From contig NZ_AP017295.1 of the NCBI RefSeq assembly GCF_001548375.1, positions 5,118,501 to 5,182,500 of the forward strand: a stretch of 64,000 nucleotides of DNA. Reading direction: 5' to 3'. The notes under the pieces are model-generated. The model made no database searches and was not told the DNA's origin. It worked only from the letters and a program-made list of their open reading frames with translations. Of the stretch, positions 1 through 7,973 are shown piece after piece. The position numbers and the translations under genes are program-made. Origin of the DNA: Nostoc sp. NIES-3756. GTDB taxonomy: Bacteria > Cyanobacteriota > Cyanobacteriia > Cyanobacteriales > Nostocaceae. Position 1 is the first letter of the stretch. Every line of letters starts with the position of its first letter.

Positions 1-2
1 AA

Positions 3-164
3 GCTCCCTACAACAGTTTTCCCTACATTTTCTTGCTCTACATAGCTGCTACTTGTGGATGGTTCATTATCAAAAAATCACGCTCTCCCCATCTGGTAGT
101 AGGAATGCACCAAGCAATCGAAGAAATTCACGCAAAATTTAGCGATAACCGCAAACTTCCTTAA
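3..164 (+). CDS. C-terminal fragment of an APC-type amino-acid permease (partial)
   Basis: The frame is open from the window edge and ends with TAA at 162-164. About 53 residues are visible. They start with one hydrophobic segment (FPYIFLLYIAATCGWFII), followed by a basic tail (KKSRSPHLV) and a cytoplasmic-looking end (GMHQAIEEIHAKF). A last membrane helix plus a short hydrophilic tail fits the end of an amino-acid/polyamine (APC) permease. The start lies outside the window, so the family call is an inference from a short tail. It is 20 bases upstream of the CadD-like gene on the same strand. Confidence 0.45.
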   Translation, partial: APYNSFPYIFLLYIAATCGWFIIKKSRSPHLVVGMHQAIEEIHAKFSDNRKLP

Positions 165-183
165 TCAACAGTCAACATTAATT

Positions 184-825
184 ATGAGTGGATTAGTCTC
201 TGCAATCAGTACTGGTGTATTCGCCTTCAGTGCCACTAATATAGATGATTTATTCATCCTGACCTTATTTTTCTCCCAGGTAAATACTCAGTTTCGTCGT
301 TGGCATATTATAGCTGGTCAGTATTTAGGGTTTACCGCATTGGTGCTGGCGAGTATTCCTGGTTTTTTTGGCGGTTTAATTTTACCCCGACCGTGGATAG
401 GACTATTTGGTTTATTACCAATAGCTATCGGCATCAAGTGTTTGTTGGATAGAGATACAGACAAATCATCAACAGATGACATTCCTACACCACAAAATCA
501 ATTTCTCAATTTGCAAATCTATAGCGTAGCAGCAATCACTTTTGCCAACGGTACTGACAATATTAGTATTTATGTACCCTTGTTTGCTAGTAGTAGTTGG
601 GAGAGTTTAGTAGTTATTTTAGGGGTCTTTTTTACCTTTGTTGGTTTGTTGTGCTTTTTAGCTTACCAAATAACTAATCGAAGTGCGATCGCTGACCTCT
701 TAACTCGTTACGGCAATCAGTTCATGCCATTTGTGTTGATGGGATTAGGTGTATTTATAGTTTTAGATAGTGGTAGTTTGACTTTGTTCAATTTATTAAA
801 TGAAGAAATATCGCCTTTATTTTAA
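184..825 (+). CDS. CadD-family cation (cadmium resistance-type) transporter
   Basis: The product is 213 residues and almost wholly hydrophobic, with five or six predicted membrane helices. Two related motifs occur in the two halves: SATNIDDLFILTLFFSQ near residue 17 and FANGTDNISIYVPLF near residue 118. The paired N-x-x-D-[DN] signature is typical of the Cad/LysE-type exporter fold. Family members export divalent cations such as cadmium, but the substrate here is not shown by sequence. ATG is the first codon, after a short AT-rich spacer. The 3' end overlaps the next gene's longest frame by 26 bases, suggesting co-transcription with the TauE/SafE and DUF1634 genes. Confidence 0.8.
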   Translation: MSGLVSAISTGVFAFSATNIDDLFILTLFFSQVNTQFRRWHIIAGQYLGFTALVLASIPGFFGGLILPRPWIGLFGLLPIAIGIKCLLDRDTDKSSTDDIPTPQNQFLNLQIYSVAAITFANGTDNISIYVPLFASSSWESLVVILGVFFTFVGLLCFLAYQITNRSAIADLLTRYGNQFMPFVLMGLGVFIVLDSGSLTLFNLLNEEISPLF

Positions 826-1678
826 ATCAGGGGTAAGCAAATTGAATATATTAGAATTTTCTCTACTAGTGTGGCTTGGCTCATTTAGCGCTGGTTTTGT
901 GGGTGCGCTAACTGGGTTAGGGGGTGGAGTTGTCATTGTCCCTTTATTAACTTCTATCTTTGGTGTTGATATTAGATATGCTGTTGGCGCTTCTTTGGTA
1001 TCTGTAATTGCCACTTCTTTAGGTGCAGCATCTACATATATTAAGAAAGGCTATGCAAATCTGCGATTGGGAATGTTTTTAGAGGTTGCCACAACAATTG
1101 GTGCGATCGCTGGCGCGATTATTGCTACATTTGTCTCAGTCAAAGCCTTAACTATTGTATTGGCGATCGTTCTGATCTACTCTGCCTATCTTTCGCAACG
1201 ACCCAGACATGAGCAAATAGAGGATGATATCGCAGATCCCGTCGCTAACTACCTCCAACTCAATAGCACCTACCCAACTCCTGACGGGTTAATGCCTTAT
1301 CAAGTCCATGCAGTTCCCGCCGGATTTAGTGTCATGTTAATAGCTGGTGTTCTGTCTGGTTTACTCGGTATCGGTTCGGGAGGCTTCAAAGTCCTAGCAA
1401 TGGATCAAGCCATGCGTCTACCTTTTAAAGTTTCTACTACTACCAGCAACTTTATGATTGGTGTAACAGCCGCCGCATCAGCTGGAGTTTATTTAGCTAG
1501 GGGTTACATCGATCCTGGTCTATCAATGCCTGTGATGTTGGGTGTCTTACCCGGTGCTTTTTTGGGTGCGAGAGTTTTGATAGGTGCTAAAACACAGATT
1601 TTGAGAATAATTTTCAGTCTGGTATTAGTGGTAATGGCTTTAAAGATGGTTTACAACAGTCTAATAGGAGGGCTGTAA
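800..1678 (+). CDS. TauE/SafE-family sulfite/anion permease
   Basis: This 292-residue polytopic membrane protein has the internal duplication typical of TauE/SafE (DUF81) permeases. The first half carries GALTGLGGGVVIVPLL near residues 36-51 and the second half LSGLLGIGSGGFKVL near residues 184-198. Family members move sulfite, sulfoacetate or other small organic anions; the substrate here is unknown. The ATG at 800 overlaps the upstream gene by 26 bases; a TTG at 841 would remove the overlap and still precede the first helix. The DUF1634 gene follows two bases after the stop, a pairing often seen with this family. Confidence 0.85.
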   Translation: MKKYRLYFKSGVSKLNILEFSLLVWLGSFSAGFVGALTGLGGGVVIVPLLTSIFGVDIRYAVGASLVSVIATSLGAASTYIKKGYANLRLGMFLEVATTIGAIAGAIIATFVSVKALTIVLAIVLIYSAYLSQRPRHEQIEDDIADPVANYLQLNSTYPTPDGLMPYQVHAVPAGFSVMLIAGVLSGLLGIGSGGFKVLAMDQAMRLPFKVSTTTSNFMIGVTAAASAGVYLARGYIDPGLSMPVMLGVLPGAFLGARVLIGAKTQILRIIFSLVLVVMALKMVYNSLIGGL

Positions 1679-1679
1679 A

Positions 1680-2213
1680 ATGTATGAATATAATTCTGGT
1701 ATTTACCAGAACTCAACACTACAGCCAGACAGTGAAGCTGTTGTTATCTCTGTGTCGCCGAAAGAACCAAATGATATCAACATAGCAGAACCAGAAGTCA
1801 CCAAAAATTGCGAACTTGGTGCTAACAAAAACTTTGTCAAAACATCAACCGAGCAGCAATTAGAATATCTACTCAGCAACCTCTTAAAATATGGAGTTTT
1901 GCTAGCTAGTGCAGTTGTGTTATTTGGTGGGATACTCTACCTAATTCATCATGGGAGTGAGCCTACTGACTATCACATTTTTCATGGCACAGCATCGGAA
2001 TTTCGTTCACCAGCAGGTGTTATAGGTGCAGTTTTATCAGGTAGCCGCCGTGGCATTATCCAACTAGGACTTTTATTATTAATTGCTGTACCCATTTTAC
2101 GGGTAATTATATCTTTATTAACTTTTCTATTAAAGCGCGAATTTATTTATGTCCTCATTACCTCATTAGTCTTAGCAAGCCTAACCTATAGCCTGATAGG
2201 TGCTTACTATTAG
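1680..2213 (+). CDS. DUF1634 membrane protein, partner of the TauE/SafE permease
   Basis: The product is 177 residues. A hydrophilic N-terminus of about 60 residues precedes three membrane helices, around 71-88, 122-140 and 155-174. The central stretch (ILYLIHHGSEPTDYHIFHG, then FRSPAGVIGAVLSGSRRGIIQ) matches the DUF1634 pattern. DUF1634 proteins are commonly encoded next to TauE/SafE permeases, and this one starts two bases after that gene, so it is probably an accessory subunit. Its biochemical role is unknown. The long N-terminal extension is longer than in many bacterial DUF1634 proteins. Confidence 0.75.
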   Translation: MYEYNSGIYQNSTLQPDSEAVVISVSPKEPNDINIAEPEVTKNCELGANKNFVKTSTEQQLEYLLSNLLKYGVLLASAVVLFGGILYLIHHGSEPTDYHIFHGTASEFRSPAGVIGAVLSGSRRGIIQLGLLLLIAVPILRVIISLLTFLLKREFIYVLITSLVLASLTYSLIGAYY

Positions 2214-2292
2214 TTCAGGTTAAAGATATCAATCTACGTTATCTAATCGATGATTTTGGGATTCAATTCGTCATTAATTGTGTGTTACCCTA

Positions 2293-2538
2293 TTAACCTA
2301 AATACTGTTGAATTTGTTGTGTGAGATAGTTTCTGATTACATCGAAGGTTTCCATCGGTAAACCAACCATCCCCAAAGCAAATAATAGGCTGAAGACTCC
2401 TAAAAATAAGGCTAATGTTCTACCGAAGCAACCAGGATTAATTTCCGCAAAGCCTAGTTTGGTTTGCCCTAAAACAGCTATTAAAAGAAACCCAATTCCA
2501 GCTATTAATAAATAATTAGTTAAAGGCGAATTAGTCAT
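2293..2538 (-). CDS. Small two-helix membrane protein, function unknown
   Basis: It encodes 81 residues with two hydrophobic segments, about 9-23 (YLLIAGIGFLLIAVLG) and 40-60 (RTLALFLGVFSLLFALGMVG). The amphipathic tail ends in YLTQQIQQYLG. It is convergent with the DUF1634 gene and its promoter must lie in the gap that follows. I do not recognise a named family. Size, composition and clean start and stop suggest a genuine small cyanobacterial membrane protein. Confidence 0.6.
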   Translation of the reverse strand: MTNSPLTNYLLIAGIGFLLIAVLGQTKLGFAEINPGCFGRTLALFLGVFSLLFALGMVGLPMETFDVIRNYLTQQIQQYLG

Positions 2539-2934
2539 TTATAAGTGAATAGACTTCAACAATTTTATTATAACTATTTTGACTATTAATCTAACATTAA
2601 TAGTTTAATATTTAATGTGAATCCTACCTTTCAACCAAAAAACAATCGCACCTAAGTTTGACAGCAAGCCGCAGTGCATCTGGAGGCGATCGCCAACCAT
2701 TTCGCGGAAAATAACGTTATCCTAGAATTATCTGGCTATTTTTGCTCTATAAGCATCTCCTCATACCATAATTACCTCTGGTAGTAAGTTGCCTCGCTCG
2801 CGTCTGCTAAGCAAACGGAAACTGATAGTTAATATGTTAAATCCAATAAAATTCTCAACTGTATACCTAACGCACTAGACTTTTGTACAATTTCTAGATT
2901 AAACTACACTAAGTTGGTAGGATTAGTGGGTTTT
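2539..2934. other. Intergenic gap with divergent promoters, no gene seen
   Basis: This AT-rich stretch separates two divergent small membrane-protein genes and must hold both promoters. It contains a HIP1-like site (GGCGATCGCC near 2687). I saw no convincing reading frame, RNA gene or strong hairpin. Confidence 0.4.
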
Positions 2935-3396
2935 ATGGAAAGCGTCCAAAAAGTTGATCAAGAGTTAAGCATAGTAGAAAATGGCACTCAGCAACAGTCT
3001 CAACAGACTAACCCTGGTGAACTCAAAATAGACATTTTCAAAAAACTCAGAGGCGGATTTTTTCTAGTGCTGGGATATCTTCTATCTCCCTTATGTTGGT
3101 GGAATGACTTGATATTTAATCTGCCTATTGCCTACGGTTTTGGTTATGTATGCAGTTTATTTTCTGCAAATTTGCTCGTACCTTGTTCAATTGCGGGGTA
3201 TTGGATATCAAACGTTATAGGTATTGTGATGATGCAATTTGGTTCTCAAGATATATTTCAAAAAGAACCTAAAGAACGCAACCTCAAGAAAGAAATATTT
3301 TCTGGTTTGATCTCTTCAACTGTTTATACTCTAGTTATTGTTGCCTTAATTCAGTTGAAAATTCTGGATGCACCTGATTTATTTTCTAATGGCTAA
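2935..3396 (+). CDS. Cyanobacterial membrane protein of unknown function
   Basis: I choose the ATG at 2935 (MESVQKVDQELS); an in-frame TTG at 2914 would add seven residues. The 153-residue product has a Gln/Asn-rich soluble N-terminus, then hydrophobic segments near residues 44-62, 64-85, 87-107 and 131-148. It contains a basic KEPKERNLKKE loop before the last helix. No catalytic motif is visible and I do not recognise the family beyond a general resemblance to conserved cyanobacterial hypothetical proteins. Confidence 0.6.
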   Translation: MESVQKVDQELSIVENGTQQQSQQTNPGELKIDIFKKLRGGFFLVLGYLLSPLCWWNDLIFNLPIAYGFGYVCSLFSANLLVPCSIAGYWISNVIGIVMMQFGSQDIFQKEPKERNLKKEIFSGLISSTVYTLVIVALIQLKILDAPDLFSNG

Positions 3397-3440
3397 CCAT
3401 TAGTCATTAATTACATTGTAGTAGGGCTTGTTCTTCTTGT

Positions 3441-3472
3441 CTCTGTGGTAAAAAAATTGTTTAACCACAGAG
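3441..3472. repeat. Inverted repeat between convergent genes
   Basis: CTCTGTGGT at 3441-3449 pairs with ACCACAGAG at 3464-3472 around an AT-rich 14-base loop. A further partial copy of the CACAGAG motif follows to about 3488. It lies between two convergent genes. It could act as a weak bidirectional terminator or be a dispersed repeat; there is no clean T-run. Confidence 0.4.
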
Positions 3473-3597
3473 GCACAAAGGCACAGAGTCAAGAAGTTTT
3501 TCAAGAATTTTGGATAGCCATTTTGACATGATTAAATAGGGACTTTTTACCCTAAACTATTTGGAAGAAATTAAATAATTTGATAATTTTTTCCTAA

Positions 3598-4407
3598 CTA
3601 CTTTTTATAACCTTTCACAAATTCACTAAAGTCCCAAACCTTTGGACTTTCTTTGCCAATAATTAACGGTAAACTGCCATTCCACTTTTCTATTGCTTGT
3701 TTTTGCAGCAGTTCCGGTGTTAAACCATCACGTAGCAAGGCATAAGCCTCAGCCTCACCCCTAGCAATATTCACCTTAGCCTCAGCTTCTTTTGCTGCCT
3801 TCAAGGCAATAAATTCAGCGCGTTTTGCTTCTTGTTCCGCAATCTGTTTTGCTTCCACCGCTTCCCCAAATCTTTCAGAAAAATGTACATGAACTAGAGA
3901 AATATCATCCACAGCAATATGATAACTACCAAGTCTTGTAGATATTGCTGCATCTACATTTGATTTTACTTCTCCTCTTTTGGTGATAATTTCTTCTGCT
4001 GTGTATTGAGCGATTACAGCTTTGAGAATTTCTTCCACGGCTGGATTAATAATTCGCTCAACTATATTTGGTAAATCTCCAATTTGTTGAAAAATTAAAT
4101 TTACTTCTTGGGGGATAATATGCCAGTTAAGAGCTACATCAGTAAATACATCTTGTAAATCTTTAGAAGATGCTTCCGCAGATATTTGTTGCTTTTGTAC
4201 TCGCACACTTAATTTTTCTACTGTATTCACTACAGGAATAATCATGTGCAGACCTTCTTCAAGTATTTGCTCCTGAACTTCGCCAAATTCCATTAATACA
4301 CCGCGTTCTCCTGCATTAACAATGACAAAAGGTGTAAGAAATATAGTTATTAAACATAAAAGTGCAGTAAGTTTACCAGCATTATTTAAAGTTTTATTTT
4401 TATTCAT
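3598..4407 (-). CDS. Prohibitin-like SPFH/Band 7 membrane protein
   Basis: With the start at 4407 (MNKNKTLNN) the protein is 269 residues. GAG lies about seven bases upstream in GAGCTAGCT. An upstream in-frame start at 4497 would add 30 poorly conserved residues. One N-terminal membrane anchor (ALLCLITIFLTPFVIVNAGE) is followed by an SPFH domain with GERGVLMEFGEV and EGLHMIIPVVNTVEKLSVR. Next comes a coiled-coil-prone stretch rich in Glu and Ala (AEQEAKRAEFIALKAAKEAE). Prohibitins form large ring scaffolds at membranes and affect protease activity and membrane organisation. The client here is unknown. Confidence 0.85.
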   Translation of the reverse strand: MNKNKTLNNAGKLTALLCLITIFLTPFVIVNAGERGVLMEFGEVQEQILEEGLHMIIPVVNTVEKLSVRVQKQQISAEASSKDLQDVFTDVALNWHIIPQEVNLIFQQIGDLPNIVERIINPAVEEILKAVIAQYTAEEIITKRGEVKSNVDAAISTRLGSYHIAVDDISLVHVHFSERFGEAVEAKQIAEQEAKRAEFIALKAAKEAEAKVNIARGEAEAYALLRDGLTPELLQKQAIEKWNGSLPLIIGKESPKVWDFSEFVKGYKK

Positions 4408-4547
4408 AGCTAGCTCAAAGATAGAGGCTAGAGGCTGAAGAAAAACCATGTATTTTGATATAAATACTGAGGTTATGCTCAAGAAAAGGGATTTCAAGCA
4501 TAATTTACCTTCACAAGCCTCTAGCCTTTGCTTCCTATTTCCTTAAA

Positions 4548-5285
4548 TTACTTTCCGTAGTAAACCCTAGCATTACCAAATCCCATATTACGCAGATAAT
4601 TGTTCCATTGTTCTGCTTGCGTCCGTTGTGCAAACGGCCCTACTGCTACGTGTGGCCCTAGTGGTTGGCTTCTTTCTCTGACGAAACCATATCTTCCCAC
4701 GGCTACTCTAATTCTGCTGGCAATTCCGGGAATCTCTTCTGCTTTCGCCGGAATAGTCACATAATACCGAGAGCGATCGCTGCTAGAATTATCCCCACCA
4801 GGATAGTTTGGTGTTCCATCTCCATCACCGCCGATTCTAGCACCATAAATTCCCGCGTATTCTAATTCTCTAACTCGTTGTTGTGCATTCGCCTGTCTGG
4901 AAAATACTCCCGCCTGGACGACAGAACGACCGTTATATGACCGGATATAAGCACTAGGTTCTATACGTTTTACTTGTTGCAGAGTTTGGTAACTATTATT
5001 TTCCACATAGACGAAATAACGTTGAAAGTTTTGCCCATTTTGATACTGTACTGGTTGTTGATAGGGCTGATAATCTTGTTGATATTGGTTAAATTCTACT
5101 CCCTGCGTCTGGGCATTAGGGGGTGGCGGTAAAGTTTCAAATACTGCTTGAGTTAGCAAAACCCGCTCATCATTTCTGATTTGTGCTTGCGCTGGACTAC
5201 TACCAGCAACTAATGTTAACCAACTGCCCAATAATAAGGGCATTATAGGCAAGGCAATATATTTACCAGTTATCTTATTGAGCAT
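4548..5285 (-). CDS. Exported SPOR-like repeat protein
   Basis: I prefer the ATG at 5285 (MLNKITGKY); another at 5294 adds three residues. A signal peptide ends near AGSSPAQAQ, so the protein should leave the cytoplasm. After a Gln/Tyr/Pro-rich linker (about residues 60-90) two SPOR-like units can be seen. One runs around residues 90-145 (VVQAGVFSRQANAQQRVREL) and one at the C-terminus (HVAVGPFAQRTQAEQWNNYL). SPOR domains bind denuded septal peptidoglycan, so a cell-wall or division role is likely. A DGDGTPNYPGGDNSSSDRS loop interrupts the first unit. It lies 140 bases upstream of the prohibitin gene on the same strand. Confidence 0.7.
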   Translation of the reverse strand: MLNKITGKYIALPIMPLLLGSWLTLVAGSSPAQAQIRNDERVLLTQAVFETLPPPPNAQTQGVEFNQYQQDYQPYQQPVQYQNGQNFQRYFVYVENNSYQTLQQVKRIEPSAYIRSYNGRSVVQAGVFSRQANAQQRVRELEYAGIYGARIGGDGDGTPNYPGGDNSSSDRSRYYVTIPAKAEEIPGIASRIRVAVGRYGFVRERSQPLGPHVAVGPFAQRTQAEQWNNYLRNMGFGNARVYYGK

Positions 5286-5294
5286 AGTAGGCAC

Positions 5295-5680
5295 AGAATT
5301 TATAGATTATTGACTAGAAAAAATAATTATCTTTAGCTAGATTATCGCGCCTTGGTGCGAAACAAAATTTGTCCCATCAATCAGCAACGCCGATGATAAT
5401 TCTCTTATAACTCTTTTGCTGAGTTGCCAATGCTATAGGCTCCAAGCAAAGCGCTTAACTACTAAGGCTTTGAAGGAATATGTGCTATAATTGAGCAGTT
5501 AAAAATTTACTAAGTGCGGGTGGAAAGTAACACTGTATGAAACTGGTGTAAGTCCTGTTGGAAAATAGCCATAATCTACAGTTTGGTTGTCTGCTGTATG
5601 AAAAAAGCAAAATTATTATATAACTTAGATTTTTAAATTGGAAATTCCGCAAAGCGGTATCTTGTGCAAAGTTCAAAACT
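5295..5680. other. Intergenic leader region upstream of mnmA
   Basis: The gap holds the promoters for the divergent SPOR-like gene and mnmA. An extended -10 element is annotated separately. The stretch 5510-5640 would be a leader of about 180 bases if that promoter drives mnmA. I see only weak local pairing in it and do not assign a riboswitch class. Confidence 0.4.
5483..5491 (+). promoter_or_regulatory. Extended -10 promoter element upstream of mnmA
   Basis: TGCTATAAT fits the extended -10 consensus (TGnTATAAT) exactly. No good -35 hexamer sits at 16-18 bases upstream, as is common for extended -10 promoters. Transcription would begin near 5498 and give an mnmA leader of about 180 bases. 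Confidence 0.4.
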
Positions 5681-6730
5681 ATGAAAAAAGTTGTCGTCGG
5701 TCTTTCTGGTGGTGTTGACAGTTCCACAGCCGCCGCTATTCTCCATAATCAGGGCTATGATGTGATTGGTTTGACTCTTTGGCTAATGAAAGGCAAAGGT
5801 CAATGTTGTTCTGAAGGGATGATCGACGCGGCTTATATTTGTGAACAGTTGGGCATTCCCCATGAAGTTGTGGATATGCGGGATGTCTTTCAAACTAGTA
5901 TTGTCGATTATTTAGTAACTGGTTATGGTGCTGGGATTACGCCGTTACCATGTTCTCAGTGCAATAAAACGGTGAAGTTCGGCCCAATGGTAGAATATGC
6001 CAGGGAAAAATTAGGGTGCGATCGCATCGCTACAGGTCATTATGCCCGTATTAGCTACGACGAAGCAAGCGGACGTTACCAACTGTTAAGGGCTGTTGAC
6101 CGCAACAAAGACCAGTCTTATTTTTTATATGATTTGTCTCAAGATTTACTGGCAGCTTCCCTATTTCCTTTAGGGGAAATGGAGAAGGCTGATACTCGGC
6201 GTATAGCTGCTGAATACGGTCTGAAAACCGCCGATAAGCCAGAAAGCCAAGACCTATGCTTAGTAGAGAGCAATGGTTCCATGCGGGCTTTCCTGGACAA
6301 GTATATTAGCCCCAAAAAAGGCGATATTGTTGATACCACAGGTAAAGTTATAGGTCAGCATGATGGTGTTCATCACTACACTATTGGGCAACGCAAAGGC
6401 TTGGGTATTGCGGCGGCTGAACCATTGTATGTTATTGCCTTGGATGCAGTTAATAATAAAGTAGTTGTAGGCGATCGCACTAAAGCAACTCAGCCAGAGT
6501 GTACAGTCAGCCGCGTCAATTGGGTTTCCATTGCTGAACCATCAACCCCAATTCGCGCAGCCGTGCAAATTCGCTATCGTTCCGCTCCCGAACCAGTGAC
6601 TGTAATTCCTTTAGAAAACTCCCGCGTCCGTTTGGTATTTGATGAACCCCAGTTCAGTATTACCCCCGGACAAGCGGCGGTATGGTATAACGGCGATAAG
6701 GTTTTAGGTGGCGGAATTATTGACAGATAA
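5681..6730 (+). CDS. mnmA: tRNA-specific 2-thiouridylase MnmA
   Basis: MnmA puts sulfur on carbon 2 of the wobble uridine (U34) of tRNAs for Lys, Glu and Gln, using ATP. The 349-residue length is normal. The PP-loop SGGVDSS is at residues 9-15. The first catalytic cysteine region is [12 protein letters not shown] near 90-101 and the second is [10 protein letters not shown] near 188-197. The ATP-binding TGHYARI motif is near 120. The C-terminal tRNA-binding barrel is present ([30 protein letters not shown]). Most bacteria have one copy. It stands alone with its own leader. Confidence 0.95.
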   Translation: MKKVVVGLSGGVDSSTAAAILHNQGYDVIGLTLWLMKGKGQCCSEGMIDAAYICEQLGIPHEVVDMRDVFQTSIVDYLVTGYGAGITPLPCSQCNKTVKFGPMVEYAREKLGCDRIATGHYARISYDEASGRYQLLRAVDRNKDQSYFLYDLSQDLLAASLFPLGEMEKADTRRIAAEYGLKTADKPESQDLCLVESNGSMRAFLDKYISPKKGDIVDTTGKVIGQHDGVHHYTIGQRKGLGIAAAEPLYVIALDAVNNKVVVGDRTKATQPECTVSRVNWVSIAEPSTPIRAAVQIRYRSAPEPVTVIPLENSRVRLVFDEPQFSITPGQAAVWYNGDKVLGGGIIDR

Positions 6731-6757
6731 TACCAATTTGAAAAAGAATGCAGCAAA

Positions 6758-6799
6758 TTTTTGGGTAGGGGTGTACAGGTGTACGCTCCTACCCAAAAA
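6758..6799. terminator. Hairpin after mnmA, possible bidirectional terminator
   Basis: TTTTTGGGTAGG at 6758-6769 pairs perfectly with CCTACCCAAAAA at 6788-6799 around an 18-base loop. Because one arm begins with T and the other ends with A, it could terminate on either strand. It starts 28 bases after the mnmA stop and also lies downstream of the minus-strand small gene. The flanking TACCAATTTG resembles other dispersed repeats in this window, so a repeat origin is possible. Confidence 0.5.
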
Positions 6800-6882
6800 T
6801 ATTATGCAGACTTGTTGAGATTAGCTGAGTACTAGGTAAATTAAAAGTTTTTTACTTGTAAACTTTCATAATTTGACTGGGT

Positions 6883-7068
6883 TTAATCCTCCCTTTGTGG
6901 GAGTTGATAAGTCATGGGTTGTTGATTATTCGAGACATCGGTTGAATAGTGTGCAATCACAAACACAGGTAGGGTTAAAGTGACTAATGCGATTATTGTT
7001 CCCACAATATCTGCCAAACGATGGGAGTACGTATCGGAAGGACTGGCAGCCTGGCTATCTGAGTTCAT
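6883..7068 (-). CDS. Small single-helix membrane protein, function unknown
   Basis: I choose the ATG at 7068 (MNSDSQAASPS), giving 61 residues; an upstream in-frame start at 7089 would add seven. One strong membrane helix (DIVGTIIALVTLTLPVFVIAH) sits at about residues 20-40 between a Ser/Asp-rich N-terminus and a Gln-rich tail (QQPMTYQLPQRED). It looks like a real small thylakoid- or plasma-membrane protein. I know no function. The opposite-strand frame over the same bases looks like a shadow. Confidence 0.6.
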   Translation of the reverse strand: MNSDSQAASPSDTYSHRLADIVGTIIALVTLTLPVFVIAHYSTDVSNNQQPMTYQLPQRED

Positions 7069-7089
7069 ACAAAGTTTAGAATCAATCAC

Positions 7090-7743
7090 GTCTCTTGATG
7101 AAGTTTGCTCTCTTGTGGAGAGTCTCTATACTATTTTAACTATTTTTCACTGTCAAATGTGTAGCTGTTAAAAACATGAACCGATTTGGTAGGTATCATA
7201 ATTGTCGTTTCTTAGCTGCTAATTTTGACACAAAGTTAAAGATAAACATTTCCTAGTTATTCTAGTGACCAATTTGTTATGATTCCTAGATATAATTTGT
7301 TGTCATTGGGTTAATTTTTGGTTAAGGAACCAGGATTGAAAGTGATTTACAAGAGATTTATACATATTAATTATTAACCTCACTATTAAAAGATTGTCAA
7401 TATTGTAACATCTCGAAATAGTCTATTTAAGGTCTGTCTAGCGATTTCGCTTGTTAGGAATATTGAACAAAAATACGAGATACTACTGAAGATATAAATT
7501 TAATTTTCAGCACTAAACCAATACACAACTAAAGATATAGGAGAATTTAACTAATTAAATGAGATATTATTTGCATTATTATTTTAATAATTGGAAAAAA
7601 CACAGATAAATTCATCAATTTTACTGGGAGTTATTTAGCGATCGCGCCAAAAAGATAGCGTTATTAAGTTGATGCTTATGAGAATTTGTCAATCTATATC
7701 AAGATAGATTATTGCAATAATTGTTAACTGTTGACTAATAACT
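7090..7743. other. AT-rich intergenic region
   Basis: About 650 bases with very low GC and stops in all frames. It must hold the promoter of the small minus-strand gene just to its left. One HIP1-type site (GCGATCGC near 7638) is present. I saw no RNA gene or protein. Confidence 0.4.
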
Positions 7744-7770
7744 AAAAAAACCGCCACTAGGTTAGGGCGG
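7744..7770 (-). terminator. Intrinsic terminator on the minus strand
   Basis: Read on the minus strand, CCGCC pairs with GGCGG around a ten-base loop and is followed directly by seven T residues. This is the cleanest factor-independent terminator in the window. The nearest upstream minus-strand gene is the DUF362 gene, which ends about 200 bases before it. A large palindrome occupies part of that distance. Confidence 0.7.
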
Positions 7771-7890
7771 TCTGGTTAAGCAATCGGAGGGTAATCTATA
7801 GCCTACTTCGCTAATCGAAATATTGTTGTAGCAGGCTTTGCAGTTGTTTTAGCTCAAAAGCTCAGGATAAACTAAGCTGTCACGCATCCT

Positions 7891-7973
7891 ATACCAATTT
7901 TGAATTTTGCGGAAAGTTCTGTAGGCGGGTTTCCCGCCTACAGAACTTTCCAAGACGAATTTTGAACTGGTAT
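7891..7973. repeat. Long palindromic repeat (MITE/REP-like)
   Basis: The core is a perfect 19-base inverted repeat: 7911-7929 pairs with 7933-7951 around a TTT loop. The outer parts (ATACCAATTTTGAATTTTG on the left, GAATTTTGAACTGGTAT on the right) extend the palindrome imperfectly to ATACCA/TGGTAT ends. It abuts the stop codon of the DUF362 gene and separates it from the terminator at 7744-7770. The look is that of a dispersed non-autonomous element. Confidence 0.75.

Noticed and set aside
5515..5620. Possible cobalamin-type riboswitch before mnmA (GGTGTAAGTCC motif).
   Set aside because: Only one short core-like motif is present; the AGGGAA and B12-box parts are absent and the downstream gene is not a cobalamin gene.
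6980..7171. Plus-strand 63-codon frame overlapping the small minus-strand gene.
   Set aside because: The minus-strand frame has a clear membrane helix; the plus-strand product is not protein-like at its Cys-rich end.
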